Source: Gymnogyps californianus
Lineage: Eukaryota; Chordata; Aves; Accipitriformes; Cathartidae
NCBI RefSeq assembly: GCF_018139145.2
Contig: NC_059486.1
Coordinates: 11,346,001 to 11,410,000, forward strand
Length of the DNA: 64,000 nt
Direction: 5' to 3'
The position numbers and the translations under genes are program-made. The notes beneath the pieces are model-generated. The model made no database searches and was not told the origin of the DNA. It worked only from the letters and a program-made list of their open reading frames with translations. Numbering within the stretch: the first letter of the stretch is position 1; each line of letters begins with the position of its first letter. Below, piece by piece: positions 11,917 through 29,340 of this stretch.

Positions 11917-14900
11917 CTGCAGCACAGCAAAGCTTAAGAAATGTAAATCCTGGCATTTGACCCAATGTGAATTTCTCAAATAAATGATATTTCGCAGCCC
12001 GGTGGTTTCCTCCCTGCTGAGATGATCATTTACGGTGGCTCGCTCAGAATTGGGCTTTGACGGAATTTTTGGTCAGTGGAAGATAAATTGAAAAATTTCA
12101 GTATCTGCCTCTGTCTCTGAAGCACCATGTTCTGTAGCTTCAGAAAAACTAAATGTGAAGGCAGGGCTGAGTTTTTTCCCTTTTTTTTAATTCCCTCTGT
12201 TGTCTCTTCAAATACAGCCTGTCTTCCTTTGCAAAGACCATGCGATTTTGAAGACATGCTCCTGTTCAGCCACGAGTTACAGGAGTCAAAATCAATGGCC
12301 TCTTCTAAGCTTCCTCTGGGCTTAAGACCTACAAAGAGCACAGAGAAGCACAGCGCCAAGATTTCCAGGAAAGAAAGCAAGCTCCTCTGCAGCTCAGCCA
12401 GCCCGGACCTAGGCAGCAGGTACATATGGCAGCAAGCTGCTGCAAGCAGCAGGAGATGCTCTCCCTGCTTTGTTTGAAGCAACATCCTGAACAGCCAGGC
12501 TGGCAGGTGTTAGTAAAGGAAATACCAAGATGCATGAAACAATTCCTGCTGCTGAGGAAGAGAGCAGGCTGTGCCAGGAGAGGCAGGCATTGCCCCCATC
12601 CCACCCAAGTCTCCAGACCACTCCTGGTAGCCTTATCTCTTCCCACTTTCATGGCAGGGGCAAACAAACCCCTCATCCTGGGAAGCACACAAATTCAGTT
12701 CTATCATGTGGCAAAGCAGCTTTAAAACTCTTCCTAAACAGTCAGGGACTTCTCATATATATTAAATCAAAAGTCCACGCTCCTGGCTGCTGTCAATTAG
12801 CATGGCTCTACCAGATGGCTTCAATGGAGACACACAGATTTACAGCAGGTGTGGATCTCAACAGAAATGCTGTAGTTGTGACTAACAAAATAGTTGAAGC
12901 AGGACCTCGGAACTGGAGAGGCTTCCCGAGTCCTCCTCCCCCCAACCATCACAGGCCTTGCATCATGTGGGCCTGTTGTTAAACACATCATGCCCTGTCT
13001 GAACATATTTTCCACATTTCAACTACTATCACATATACGGTACAGAACCTGGAGCAGTGGTTCTTCTTCTTCGCTATAGTACGATGTCATGTTACGTCAG
13101 GTGTCTTCCTCTTACAGCTTTAAAACCCCACTGTGTTGCCAATGTGGAGATTAGCTGAAGTCCATTAGTTGATAACTCAGGAACTAAAAGACATCAATAA
13201 CAGGCATGTGTTAGTAAAAAAACACCAGAGAAAACCATTTTATGTGCTTCAGGGATGTTATGTTGCCATTTAATTTGCTTTGGGAAAGTGGCCGCACTGA
13301 CTGCCCCCGAGTCCTGCAGCACTTAAGAAACTGCTGCTCAAGCCTCTCCCTTTGGCCATGCATGTGCTCATGTCGGCAGTTGTACGTGATTACCAGCATT
13401 TGCAAAGTGATTATTATGGCACAGACAGGATAAAGAGTAAGTCAGAACTGTAACAAATGTCCATGGTAATCTGCAGCGTGTAAAATGCTGTATGTATTTG
13501 TGAATGGCAAGCGTCCAACCCAGTGTTACAGGCTGCAGTCAATGGACGACACGGGTGCAAGCCTCTGAAACCACCCACTTTGGAGAGACTCTACAGAGAC
13601 GTTTAAATTTTTTCTCATTTAAATATAATGACAAAATACTGTCACTGAGAACTGACACACGGCTAATCATCAATGAAATCTTGCTCCCAAGGAGGCAGAA
13701 TGGGTGTATTGGCCAATGTCACAAGGATCATCACTGTATATTAAAATTAATTTTTCCAAACGGCAGTTATTTCAAACAAACTGCCTAAGTCTGAATCTAC
13801 AGACAACAGAGAACTATACATGCAGTCAACAAACAAAACGAAAAAAAAAGTGATTATTCCAATGAATATTGAAACAATGAATAAGCTATAATTTTCCTAT
13901 TGATAACAGAAGAGCTCTGTTCCTCTTTGGGAATGTTGAATCCAATCTGAGTTGCATTAATACAGGAGTGTGTCTTTCAACAAAAATTTACATCACTGTT
14001 TTTGAAAAGGAATTGCAAAATAGTTTCTCATGGGAAACTTTGATTTTCCCCCCCTTTTAATTTCAATGAAGACACATTTTTCCTTCTTGGAAAAAGCACT
14101 TGTGCTTTTGGAGAGGAGGTGAATTAGGAATAATGTTTTCATTCACTGTGGAATACTTTTCTTAGACAATGCGGTGAGATAGCAAGATCAAGAAGACATG
14201 CACATGTCATCTTGAAAATACAGAGCAAGATGAATTCTCCTCACAAGGTTTTCTCTCAGTAGCCAACTGTTTACATTAGATGGAGATGCCCTTTTCTTTT
14301 CTGATCCTATAAAGCCTCAGCTGCCAAAAGCAAAGTCAGAGTGCATGGACTAGAAACAGTGATTTAGTAATTACCCCTTTCCTCTCCAGCCAGTGCTGTA
14401 CCAGTATCCCAGAAAGTGCTCGGGAGCACTGGGTTACTGGAGATGCCATTCTTCATACGTGCTGTAACAGGGCCTGTTCAGCATATTAACAGCCTTCTTA
14501 AAAATGCACTTTGAACAATTCTATTCTGTGCTACCATGGTGTATTATTTTTGCTCCAAACTATTTTTCTTGTTCCTCTGCTGTTGTATTTTGCAGCTCTG
14601 TGCTGTAAATGCCTTTTTCACCACAGAGACACCTGCGTTTTCCCAGGTAGATATACTGATCCCTGAGGTGTGGCTGACGCATCGCTGTGCTTAGCTTGTA
14701 AAGTAGCTTGGGGTCCTTTGGGATACAGGGTGCTTTGTATATGTCAGTTGTGATTCAGTGAAACTTGCTTCCATCTGAACCTACTGTATCAATCAGAGAA
14801 GCAACATAATTAATTATGACTGGGCTGCACGAAAGTTGCACACATCAGAAGCAAGAGTCCTGGCATTGTTCGTGCTGATGGTAGGGATGAAGATGAACAA

Positions 14901-14999
14901 GATGAACAGTGACACTGCCATGAACTGTGCCTGACTGCTGTCTTCTCCTGCCATCCATCATCATCACCACACGTTGGGTGGGAAGGGGAAGTGGTTCAC
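11917..14999. other. Non-coding stretch downstream of TMEM132B
   Basis: Open frames of up to about 150 codons occur on both strands between 12030 and 12990, but none has a recognisable domain. I see nothing else. Confidence 0.45.
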
Positions 15000-16969
15000 A
15001 AAAGAAGGGTCAGAGCAGTGAAAAACTTCCATACATCTCTATTCTCCTCTCTTCAGAAAGCGGCTTAAATTTTGTTTCAGCTGTTAGGCAGTGGATGCAG
15101 TACTTCAACACAGAAATGACAGAAGGAGCCCCCTCCCCTCAGAAAAGAGAGGTTAATTTGTCAAGCCATGTAAAGCATTTTAATTACAATTCGTATAACA
15201 TGTATAAATAAATATTACATTCTTTCAGTCTACAATGCATACTAGGCATATCTTGTTAAAACGTCCATCTATGTTACTGGGTGGCAGGATTGATTTTGTC
15301 CAAGTAAAAAAAACAAACTACTGAGTTTAGTAATAAAAAAAAAAGAAATACATGGTAAAGACAGGACAATGCAAGTGCTTCTGGCTAACAGTCAGGACAT
15401 AATACTGCTTTCCAAAAGGCTGGATATACCATCTTCCTTTTACTTACAAAAGGTTTTGGATGACAGTGGTTTCCTCATTGTATAGATTTTGATCTGTGTC
15501 CTCCATTAGTGTAAACTGGCACTGAGTCAACGCAGTTCTGCCAGTTCACACAACGAATCTACAGCTCTATTTTGTTATTTGCTTCAGATTTATTACTGGG
15601 TTTGTGTTTATTCAAAACATCAGCTTTACAATCTAGTCTAAAATTTTCAGTCTTAGCTGGTCCAATGGCAAAAAAAAAAAAAAAATAGCTCCAGATATTT
15701 CTTGATCTTGCTTCAGGAATATCTCCCTCCCTTCCAATAGTCTGTCCAGAGGCCAGCTCTCCCAGTACAAGGAAATAAAAGTTTGGGGACAATCAGTGTC
15801 TTTCTGTCCATTCTTCTCGCTTTCAGAGCTTGATGAAAGCTGGTGACATTAGAACAAACAGAAAATTACAGCACAAAATTATGAATTCATGGACTTGGCA
15901 AAAAAAACAAAATCCAGGCTGTACATATTTGGCCTGTGATGGTCTCAGTTCCAGGTACATTTAAAATGCACCAGTGGGGCACTCCCATCGGTTGTTACTT
16001 CTAAAAGCTAACATAAAACAGCACCTTCTTCCCTTGGTGAAACATGGGAACTTTGGTTGTGGAAATTTACAACAAACAACTAAATAAACAATCCAAACCT
16101 GAAAGTAAAATGAATACTTCTTCCAAACAGAACATATTTCTAGCTAGGGTAAAACAATGGAGGCTTAGGCTTTCAGAAGAAACACCACATGGAAATTATT
16201 AGTCAATACTTATCTCCTGAATTCTTTAAATGACAGGAGATTATTTATAGCTAACTTAGAAACAAAATGTTCTTGGTCCACTGTGAACTTAGTGAATTGT
16301 AATTTTTCCTGTTTTCAAGATATTTAAAAGAAAAATACAAGAGGGAAAATTATTCCGTTTCAACTTACAAGACAAACAGAAAAGTAAAAATAAAAGTACC
16401 AGGTAATTTCTTCCTCCTTCATATGTAATGCCAAAGATACATCTTCACTTCAAATGAAGGAATAAAAAGAAACGGCTTGACTAACAATCTAAAAAGTCTC
16501 CTTGTGGGCCATATGTCCATAATTATGATGTTTTATTAGAAATACAGACAAGTTATTGTTTGTCTCTTGCTTATTCTTTTCATGCTCTTATATTCTCTCT
16601 TTTCTTTTTACAAATATTTTTGGTACTTTGAAACATTACTATAATTATTATTTGTATGACCCATAAAACAAATTTTCACAACCTCATCTTGCCCAGTTCA
16701 TCATACTGGTCATACCATTTTCTTGTTCCTTTCTGCTATTTATATTCCACTTCCTAAATCCATGAGTAGCAGAATAACTGCTGGAAAAACAAAACAAAGT
16801 GAAAACCAAAAACAAACCATGGACAGTTTGGCAAATTTCTTTCCCTGATTATAAAAACTGCCTCATCATTTCTCCTGGTGATTCCTTCCCCTCCCCCTCT
16901 TCTGTCCCAATATATACTGTAGAACTGAAGGCATCAAGGTGTGGTTAAACCCAAAAAACCAGCAAGGAG
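15000..16969 (-). other. TMEM132B: Probable TMEM132B 3'UTR and downstream flank
   Basis: About 2 kb directly after the stop codon is AT-rich, has no credible coding frame and carries several minus-strand poly(A)-type hexamers. These include AATAAA (read as TTTATT on plus) at 16532-16537 and 15589-15594, and ATTAAA (TTTAAT on plus) at 15178-15183. A 16-base A run lies at 15670-15685. The true 3' end cannot be chosen by eye; the extent given is an inference. Confidence 0.4.
16532..16537 (-). terminator. Candidate poly(A) signal for TMEM132B (first AATAAA after the stop)
   Basis: This is the first canonical AATAAA on the minus strand downstream of the TAG at 16970-16972, giving a 3'UTR of roughly 430-450 bases if used. 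Later hexamers at 15589-15594 and 15178-15183 could be used instead. No transcript evidence is available here. Confidence 0.3.
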
Positions 16970-18217
<1,248 letters not shown>

Positions 18218-21120
18218 TCAAGCCATTGCAGCTCATCAATCTTTCAGCTCTGAACGGCAGCTGGAGGAAATGGAAGACAATGGCTCTGCACTGCATTTAA
18301 AGCAAACCAAGCTTCAACTGATGGGGCAGAAAATTGGTCACATTTTTCACTAAAGGTGCCACTGTTATTCTTCCTGCAAATGTTTTGCAAAAGAACATAT
18401 AAAATAATTGATATGAGATGTCCGTAATACCAAAGTACCCATTAACAAGCTACAATTTACATGATTTATAAAGAAAGTCATTCCTGTCATACAAAAGCTG
18501 AAAGAGACAAACCAGAAAAATTACTAGAGGCACTTGACAGAACACTTATTTTCCTCATGTTCCCCATGCCCAGGTGTCACAGGGAGCTGTCAAATTAAGT
18601 AAGGCATAAATATCTTAGCAGGAATAAGGAGCTACCACAGTATCTTGGAAATGGTTGGAGCAGAAGATTCACCTGAAAGAAAAAGACTCATGGAACAATT
18701 GCCATTTTTCTGGAAAAAGGTTTAAGTAAAACACACTTTATCCTTGAGATAATTAAAAAGTCCACCGCATTTCTGTGTCAAGGAGAGGAGAATGGGGATT
18801 CTGGTATGATCTCTACGATAAAAATACAAATGGCCTGGATTTAATTGGACTGTCTTTGTTCTCTGCAGGTAGCACTGTTAGAAGTCATCATTAGAAGCAA
18901 ACATAAAGCTAGAGGTCAGCTCTTTGCCATTTGAAATCCCATCCAGATGATATAGATATTTACTTCTCCACGTCTCAGTAGCTTTCTTTGCAGGAGATTT
19001 CTTTATTTTTTCATTTGCTCTATGTCTTGCCTGTTTAGCCAGCAGACGTGCAGGCAGATTGCCGGAGTGCAACTTCACACAAAACTCAAGTTCTTTTCTT
19101 CCCAGACTTAAACCGCAGATGGCCCTAATAACTTTACACTTGGGTACATCAGAACAACTGGGCTGAAGATCACCATCGGGGAAAAACATTGCCACCCTGT
19201 TAACATCCAGTCATAACACAAATTTACAACCTAATATGGTTTTCAATTGGCTACAATTTGTTACGGTATGGTTATAAACAAAGGGAATTGCTACCCTTCT
19301 AGTTAAATTTAAAGCTTTTCAATGAAAACAGCAAGGGGCATTTAGCTGTGCAGAAGATTGGACTATAATGAATATTTGATTTCCAAAGTGCTATCAGCAA
19401 GTTCTTGAGGGACTGAAAGAAGAAAAATAAGTTGTGGCACAACAGGAAAGAAGGCAAAGTTCTTGGTGATTCAAATGTACTTCAAACAGCTGAAACAGAG
19501 CCAGGGTAGCTCAGAAGCTGGGAAGGGTGAACTGTGTAAGGAAATTAAAACAACTGATCTTTCATTAGAGAAACAACCCTGAAATGGCTGAACAGACAGA
19601 AACATAAAGCTGCAGGGCACAGCTTAAATTTATTTCATAGAAATCTATAGTAGAGCAAACCCTGTCTTGGGAAAGTAAAGATTTTTTAATGGATATGTGT
19701 AGAAAGAAGAAGATGTATCTCCTCTGGCAATTCCACACCCTGTTGCCTTCCTTCTCCCTAAAACAAGAGGACAGCCTCGCGTACCATCGGGGAGGTGTGT
19801 AACATACACTTACTTTTCATCAACCTATGGAAGGAAAAAACACCAGCATCATTTCAAGCATGTATCACAACAGGCTTGACACTGCCTGCCACTGGTGCTC
19901 CCTTTTGGAGAGCAGAATGAGAAAATAAGTGCAGGATTTTGTACGGTTAAGGTTGGAAATTATGAGGTCTGTGCCTTCTCCCAGCTCCACTGGGGACTTC
20001 CATAGTTCCACATCTCTACAAAAGGATTTACATTACTAAATCCTTTGTGCATTCCTTAATAGCCAAACACAGCATACCTAGCATTGCAGAGCCCCAGATC
20101 TGCTTATGGCCCTTACTATGCAAGTGGGTTTTATTGGTGGTAGAACAGCACTTCTGAGGGATCTGAGGTCTCCATCCAGACACTGGAGAGGAACACGTAT
20201 GAGGAGCCATATATTCTTCTTTCCTGTCTTCTTCAAGATACCCACATCCCTGTTTGGTTTTCTTATCTTGACGCCTTTCTGCTTCAACAGCCCTCAGGCA
20301 CCTTTCAGGTTAAGAGGTAGCCAGCACAGAAAAATTCAGCCCAAATGGCTAGAATTTGCCAAAGTTGTAAGAAACTTCAAAACAACTTTTATTCTTTACA
20401 CTATTTCTCCACTATTCTGCATTCCTGATTTTATGAAGCAGAGGTAGAGAAAAATGAAATGGCAGTCAGCTGAAATTTGCAGGCACACATGTGATTTACT
20501 ATAGATAACAGAGGTGTGCAATAGCTTAGCCATTATTTTCAACCAGCATTGACGTTTTTTATTTCCAAGTGACCCTTTTTTCATAGGAAGAACCAATTTT
20601 TTCACAACACAACACAACATTGTCATGCTTATACTACGGACAATGTTAATTAAAAGGGAAAGAAAACAGATGAGAAAAAGAGGGAGAGAATTTCAAATCC
20701 TGCCAAAGTATATTGTATCAGCCCAAATATTCTATGTGGCAAGAGATCATCTCCTCTCATTCACATCGTTAAAGGAAAGCTCAAGGCAGGGAAGGCATCC
20801 CAAATGATAATAAATTCTGAAAAGCTAAAAAGAAAAAAAGAAAGAAAAAAGAAATGATTTAGTACCATGTCCTTCAAAGAGCTGTTTCTGCAAATCCTAT
20901 GTACCACATCAATAAATCCCCTCCAAATCTCTGACAAGGTCCTCCAATTACTATCAGCAGATGAAGATGGATTGGAGCCTTCTTACCTGCAAAGTTGCTG
21001 CCCCTAGTCTGATGCCCTCAACACTGAGGTGACAAATGCTTGTGTTCATTAATTATCAAGCATAAACAAATAGTTTGAGGGATTATCTGGCTCTCCAGTC
21101 TTTCTTTCCTCCACTTTTCC

Positions 21121-21160
21121 TCTCTCTCTCACATATGCACGCACACACACACACACACAC
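21121..21160. repeat. (TC)n / (CA)n microsatellite
   Basis: TC repeats at 21121-21130 are followed by a mixed ACATATGCACG spacer and about nine and a half CA units to 21160, inside TMEM132B intron 8. It is an ordinary dinucleotide microsatellite and probably polymorphic. Confidence 0.9.
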
Positions 21161-23599
21161 TCAGTTGCACTCCCAGAGCAAATGAACCACAACTACACAT
21201 TAGTGCCAGTGTCTCCTAGAGAACAGGATGGTTTGTATGGTGACTGTGATGATGTGAAGTGAGTCAGATAACGTACATTAGAACATGTTAATGACAGCAA
21301 AATCCAGTCCAGAGGAGATGAAGAAACTGTTTCCCACAACCACTGTTGATTATCAAATATCACGCTTTCCTTAAGCACATAAAAAACTTTCTTTATCAAG
21401 ACACATTTTGTCTACATTTTCCCTTGTGCCTTTGCTGTTCTCTTCCTCCATTCCAGGTATAACTTCAGCAAGTTGGCCAGTTCTTGATCTGCTGCAGTTT
21501 CACCACCTTTTCTGGCCTTGAATTACATTGCTGCTTATCAGTCCAAAGATGCCACTTGATAAATCTTCTTGGATAAACTTGCATTTTGCCTTTTATTAGT
21601 AGTTTATCTCCCTCGTTATCCATTTGTTATGCTTAAGTGGGTAAAACAAAGGGGAAATTACCAGGGTACAGAAGTAACATGGCACTAATGCAAACCAACG
21701 GTCCCCGAGGAACTCTGTACTGCCTGACGTGGAATACTTCAAACCCTGCCGTATGACTCACCACAAACACTATTGTTTGCTGGCTATGTCTGTTCCACCT
21801 AGATAAAACAAGGAGGCTCACACTCCAAAAGGCAACCTGAATGCAGGAGGCAGAGCTGGTTTGGAAGCTCAGTAGAAAGCCCATCATACAGAGATCTAAA
21901 GAGTCCCTCTGTGCTGGGACTCGCCCAAGTTGCCTGTGAAAATCTGGGAGCCACAGTGATGATTATTTTGCCCTCTAAAGCATCATACAGCATTTGAAAG
22001 TCTGCTGATCTTAGGATGTTCCGCTGAGCCCATCTGTAGCATCACAGTCAGTGATTACAAAGTGTCCTTCAATACCTCCTCAAAAAAGCTGGGGTCAGCT
22101 TGATACCAGGGCATGCTATCTTGTATTCTTCAAGCAAAAAATAGGGGAGTAAAGTGTGTAGGACTGGTTGCATTTTAGAGAATTCTGCTGCTTAGAAACA
22201 CAGATGTGAGGACTGAGCAGTATATATGATTTTATTCCATGCTCAGAATAAAGAGGCCTTTTAATGGTCTTCATTCACTAAAGCACAAATAAAAGTATTT
22301 GTGAATAAGCCCTCAATTGCTGGGGTCAGCTGCAATAGTCCTGGAGTGAGGCAGGACACCAAAGGAAAGAAATAGATGGCTCTGCAGAAAACAAATACAT
22401 CCCTCCCTCAAATAAAGGCAAGGGAATACTGTTCTCAGCAGCTTCTATTAGACCAGCTCTGATTGTTCTATCAAAGTATTACGTGTGCATTTATTTTTAA
22501 GCCTGTGGCTTGTGTAGTAAAAATTGGGCTTGATCATTATGATGTGGAAATGAAAGGCAGCCAAGACTCAGATCTTAATTCAAACGATGCATTCCCCTAC
22601 TGTGTATTTCTTTCTCTCCTTTTTGTCCAATCTGCTAATGTGACATTCCTTTCCAGCGGGAATTTGCTTGTATTTGCAAGGGAAGAATTCAGATCCTTAT
22701 CTAACAATACATCCTTTCTCCCTTTCCCATGCTGCTTAATTCCTTTGTCATACTTGTGAGCCATTACATTGCTCTGTCAGTTTAGAGAAGATATAAATAC
22801 AATTTAAGTGTAATTTATACTGCCAGAATGGGGTAATGAATCCACACCATAAAAATACTCCTAATATCCGTTACTTACCTGTGAGATGTCAGTGAACTCT
22901 CAGAACTAGTTTGCATGAAGGACATAAGCTAAAACAGGACAGTATCGTGTCAATCCAAAAGGGAGGGACATGCAAGTAACTCTAGCCTGTCGCCCTGATT
23001 CAGGTGGTGCTGAGCACCCTCACCTCCCATCAGAGTGAGAGCGGACATCTTGGAGGACACTCCCTGAGGTTACGGATGACCTCACAGGGTTGGGTCTTGT
23101 CACTGATGTCAACAGGAGCTACACATGTGAAAGAGAAGAACTTGGCCTTTAGCAAGCGCTAACATTGCTCTTTTTCCCTAAGAAAATGTCTGCAATTTTC
23201 CAGTAGCACTGAGCGATATATTAATACACACAGTTGTTTATTAAAGGCTTTCTTTTTTCTTTCTTCACTCTCCCATTTCAGTTCATTAGACCACATGCAA
23301 TACCCTACAGTGATGAAAAAGCTATGATATGACTGTGAGGTTCCCTGCAGAGCCAGCTGAAATTTAAGAGTCCTTGAAGCTCACTCAGATCAGAAAACAC
23401 TTAAACACTGTAGGTTTTCTTTTATTTACATTTTGGAGAAGCCTTTAAGATGGCAGTGTTGATTTTAACAACCCTCAGCAAGCCAAATGGAACAGCTTTC
23501 CTACCTGAGCAGATGGCCACTAAAAATAGACTGCTCACAGCTACAGTTTCCAAATTTTCAGAAGATATTTCAACTTTGATATTTAAAAGTTGGTCAATC

Positions 23600-23780
23600 T
23601 GCATTTATTTTTAGGCACCTAAATAACTGATCCACTTTTCAGTGCCAATGAGCTCCCCATTGATTAAAAAATAAAGGAAGTATGGGCTCAGCATCCCTCA
23701 AGGTCACCTTGTCACCTCAGGTAATTAGTTGCCCAACTATAGATAAAGATATCTAACTTAAGGCATCCAAGATAAAAAAA
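23600..23780. repeat. Fragment of an ancient amniote interspersed repeat
   Basis: The stretch has 'TTTAGGCACCTAAATAACTG', 'TTTTCAGTGCCAATGAGC', 'CCCCATTGATT' and 'GGGCTCAGCATCCCTCA' in order. This resembles the widespread sauropsid repeat with 'taggcacctaaat ... ttttcagaagtgctgagcaccc ... cccattgacttcaatggg'. I cannot name the family. It is degraded. Confidence 0.35.
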
Positions 23781-26700
23781 ATTTAGCTTATGTTCTTTAG
23801 ATTGCTAAGTATTTGGAGAAACTGCCAACTTTTCAGGACTTGTGTTTTGGCTGCTTTGTGCTATTTATGCAGACATGGTGTGGTCATTATAATCAAGGAA
23901 CTAATCTAGTCATTATATTCATTGAAAGAAAGTCACAGCAAAAATACTAAATTCATTCTTATGATATTGAAAGATCGGTAATGGCACAATCTGTATGATG
24001 CTTTATGCCTTCCATTGCACGCTACAGACGTACTGCTTAATCTGCTAGGGACAATATTGTGCCTGCCAGAGTACCAATTACCCAAGGACATTTGCTAATC
24101 TATGTTGAAGCTTGGCTATTGAAGGTGCTAAAGTGGAGCCAAGGAAAACATTTAACTAAGAACACATTGACTGTTTTTTCCATATAACAATGCTGAGACA
24201 TACACAATCATTCCTGAGAAAAATAAAACCTTCAGCTATCTTAACTGTTATTTTGTTTTTCAGTTGCATCAGTAAGGTTTGCATGAGTTATTTGGGCCTT
24301 TTTATAAACTTGTTTGAGAGGAAAAGACATGCTTAAATAAGGAGGTCCTTGCAACATTCAAGTATATGCTTAGTTCTGGGCTGTCCCCTTGAAGAAAACC
24401 CTCTTTCAAAAGGGCTTGATTTTCAGAAAACACTCAGCACTTGCCTTCTGGAATTGCAGCTCAGTAAGGATCTCAGTTCTCCAAATCACGAGTCACTTCT
24501 TGCAAAATTTAGCCACAAACATTCCTACATTTGCATTAATTCTTCTAAGGGCAAGTGACTTAAATGTTATATCCTTCATTCAAACTGCACATGAAAGGAA
24601 AAGATGTATGTGACTCTACAGGCCACTCCTGTGCTAAGACTACTTCCTTCAATGTATTTTCTAGTGTGAAATCTATTCCTGTCTTATTTTTTTGGTGATG
24701 CAAATGCAAAGTCCCTAAGGTCTCTTTTCAACAGCCCTTCCTTGAGCAAGCCCTGTCTACAGGCCGAGTAAGATTTAGGCCTGAGAACAAATGAGTGGCT
24801 TACAATAAGGTAGGAAGTGAATTGCACAGTATGTGGAATTAGCTCAGGTCTCCAGGATGAAGGCACTGCCAAAGTGCCCCAGTAACTAGGGACTGTGCTC
24901 AGGATCCACGCTGACCCGGCACGACCAGGATCAGGACCGCAAACACTCACAGTGCTTGAGCAGGAACTGACCCTCACAAATTCCCCAAAGTGAGGAGTGA
25001 TGCTCCCAGCAAAGCCTTCAGTTGGGAAGCAGGCAGGACACTTCTCTTACTGCTGGTGAAGAGGAGGTGGTGGGAAGACAAGCAGAGGCAATGGGGGTGG
25101 GCAGGCTCCAGACTGGAGGAGCTGGGAGGACAGGCAGAGACTGAAGCAGGATTCCACAAGAACATACTGCTCTATGTTTGCAGCAAACTGGAACAGAAGG
25201 CTCCGTGCATAGGAGGAGTGGGAAAAACTGACTAATTTGGGACTACTACTAAGCAACCAGATTTCCTTGGGCATTCTAGATCCTGATGTAGAGAAGGTTT
25301 TCCACTGCCTTCTAACAAGAGTCTAGGTCCTGGGGTTTTTTTCAGATGGAGTCTGAAGAAGAAACAACAGATTTTAAACTTCTTTTACTGAGAAATAGGT
25401 GCTTGATTTTCTCTTGCCTCTTGTTTTACAGTCGGTATCTTCAGTGAGCATGAGGCAGTAGTGCTATCTGTAGGCCCAGGAAGAAGACAGTAGGGACAGC
25501 AGCACCCCACACTGCCCAGAAGCAGAAGGCATTGCTCAGAATGAGAGCCTGATATGCCCAGTCATTTCTGTATCAGAAATGTGCCAGTCTGAGGAAACTG
25601 AAATTGCCTCGCAAAAGAACATCAGCTTAAACAAAATATTTCACTAAAATCGTTCCATAACACAGATGCTGGGAAAAATAATTTCAAAACAAACCACATT
25701 TACACATTTTTACTCTTTCGTATTATTTCATAACTTGCCAATTGTAGTGATACACAATGCCACGTCATATCATATTGCCATGCCATAATACAATAGGAGA
25801 TATGTTGTGCACTACTGAAATGCCCTGTCATAATATGCCATAACCTAATGTTGATAAATAACTTTGCATACTCAGGACAGATCATGTATAAATCTGAGAA
25901 GCTGACAATATATCTGTGCAACGTTTCCAGATTCACAAGCTCTTTTATCTGCAATCAAAGCCATGATTCTTCCAATGATGCTGCAGGACAAATGGTGCTC
26001 TGTCCTACATAACAGAATTGGGTTAGGCATGCTTTAGCTTTTGCTTTTACAGTCTTTGTCTGAAGACAATATGTCAGAGATGGTTTCTAAGCCCTGGAGA
26101 AGGGTATAAATGGGTTAATTACATAAGATCCTTATGTTTACAGGATGCAGTAAATGGAACAGATGGGCAGCATGTCCTTCTAGTTTGGACATTTTCCTGT
26201 CACTAAGTTATAAAACAATCTAAATTATTTTTATGTTCCAGAAAATTAGGTAGCAATAATCATGAAAATGGGCCATAAAACTTGACTTGAGATCTCTCCC
26301 TATCTATGTGAGATGAAATACAGTTTCTCTGAGAGGAGTAGCTGTGGACAGACTTAATTGCATGGTCCCCAGTCCCACTCTTCAAATCAACTGACTGAAA
26401 GAGCAATGAACATACAGCTTGTTCCACTGCTACTGACCCTTATTTTTAATCTGTTCCAGAGCAACTGTTTGCCTTGATCTGGTGGTGTTCTCCAATATTC
26501 TTTTCCATGGGGGTTGTGACCTGAAACATGCTGCTTGAAAGACTCCCTTTACAGAGATGGGAATTTGCTGGCTTAAATTAAGTAGGATCAGCACATGAAC
26601 TGAATGACGAATCCCCCCAAAATCCATCTAAAAAATAAAAGGAGAGAGGAGCCTGGCAGTCTGCCATGACTCTAGGAGGGAAAAGAAATGATATGGCTAT

Positions 26701-27053
26701 CTTCTGCCTCTATTTTATAGCACTTCAAAATATTAAATTGTTGTGACACACGGAGCTCTGTGCTCTCTGGCATGGAAAACAAGGGCATACTCATATAGCA
26801 AACAAGGATCACTGTCCAAAGACTGCCTGTGTTGCGAAAAGAACAGATGTTGCATCATTTAAAGAAAGGGTATTAAAAACGTAAATAATATAAACTTCAT
26901 TGTAGTCAGAACTTTTACTGCAGATTAAGTCCATATTTGAAGAGAAGAAATGAGAAGACAATTCCAGAGTACCTCTAGAGGAAAGCAATTGACATGGACA
27001 CGTACTACACCTACACTTTATAGTCTAACTTCTAAACTTGTTATGAATTATCA

Positions 27054-29340
<2,287 letters not shown>

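Noticed and set aside
12030..12485. 151-codon minus-strand open frame with a leader-like hydrophobic run
   Set aside because: Nothing after the hydrophobic run resembles a known protein and overlapping frames of similar length exist on both strands; kept only as context for the Ig-like finding.
18878..19195. 105-codon minus-strand open frame in TMEM132B intron 8
   Set aside because: Exons 8 and 9 join in frame without it and it has no recognisable homology or flanking splice consensus I could support.
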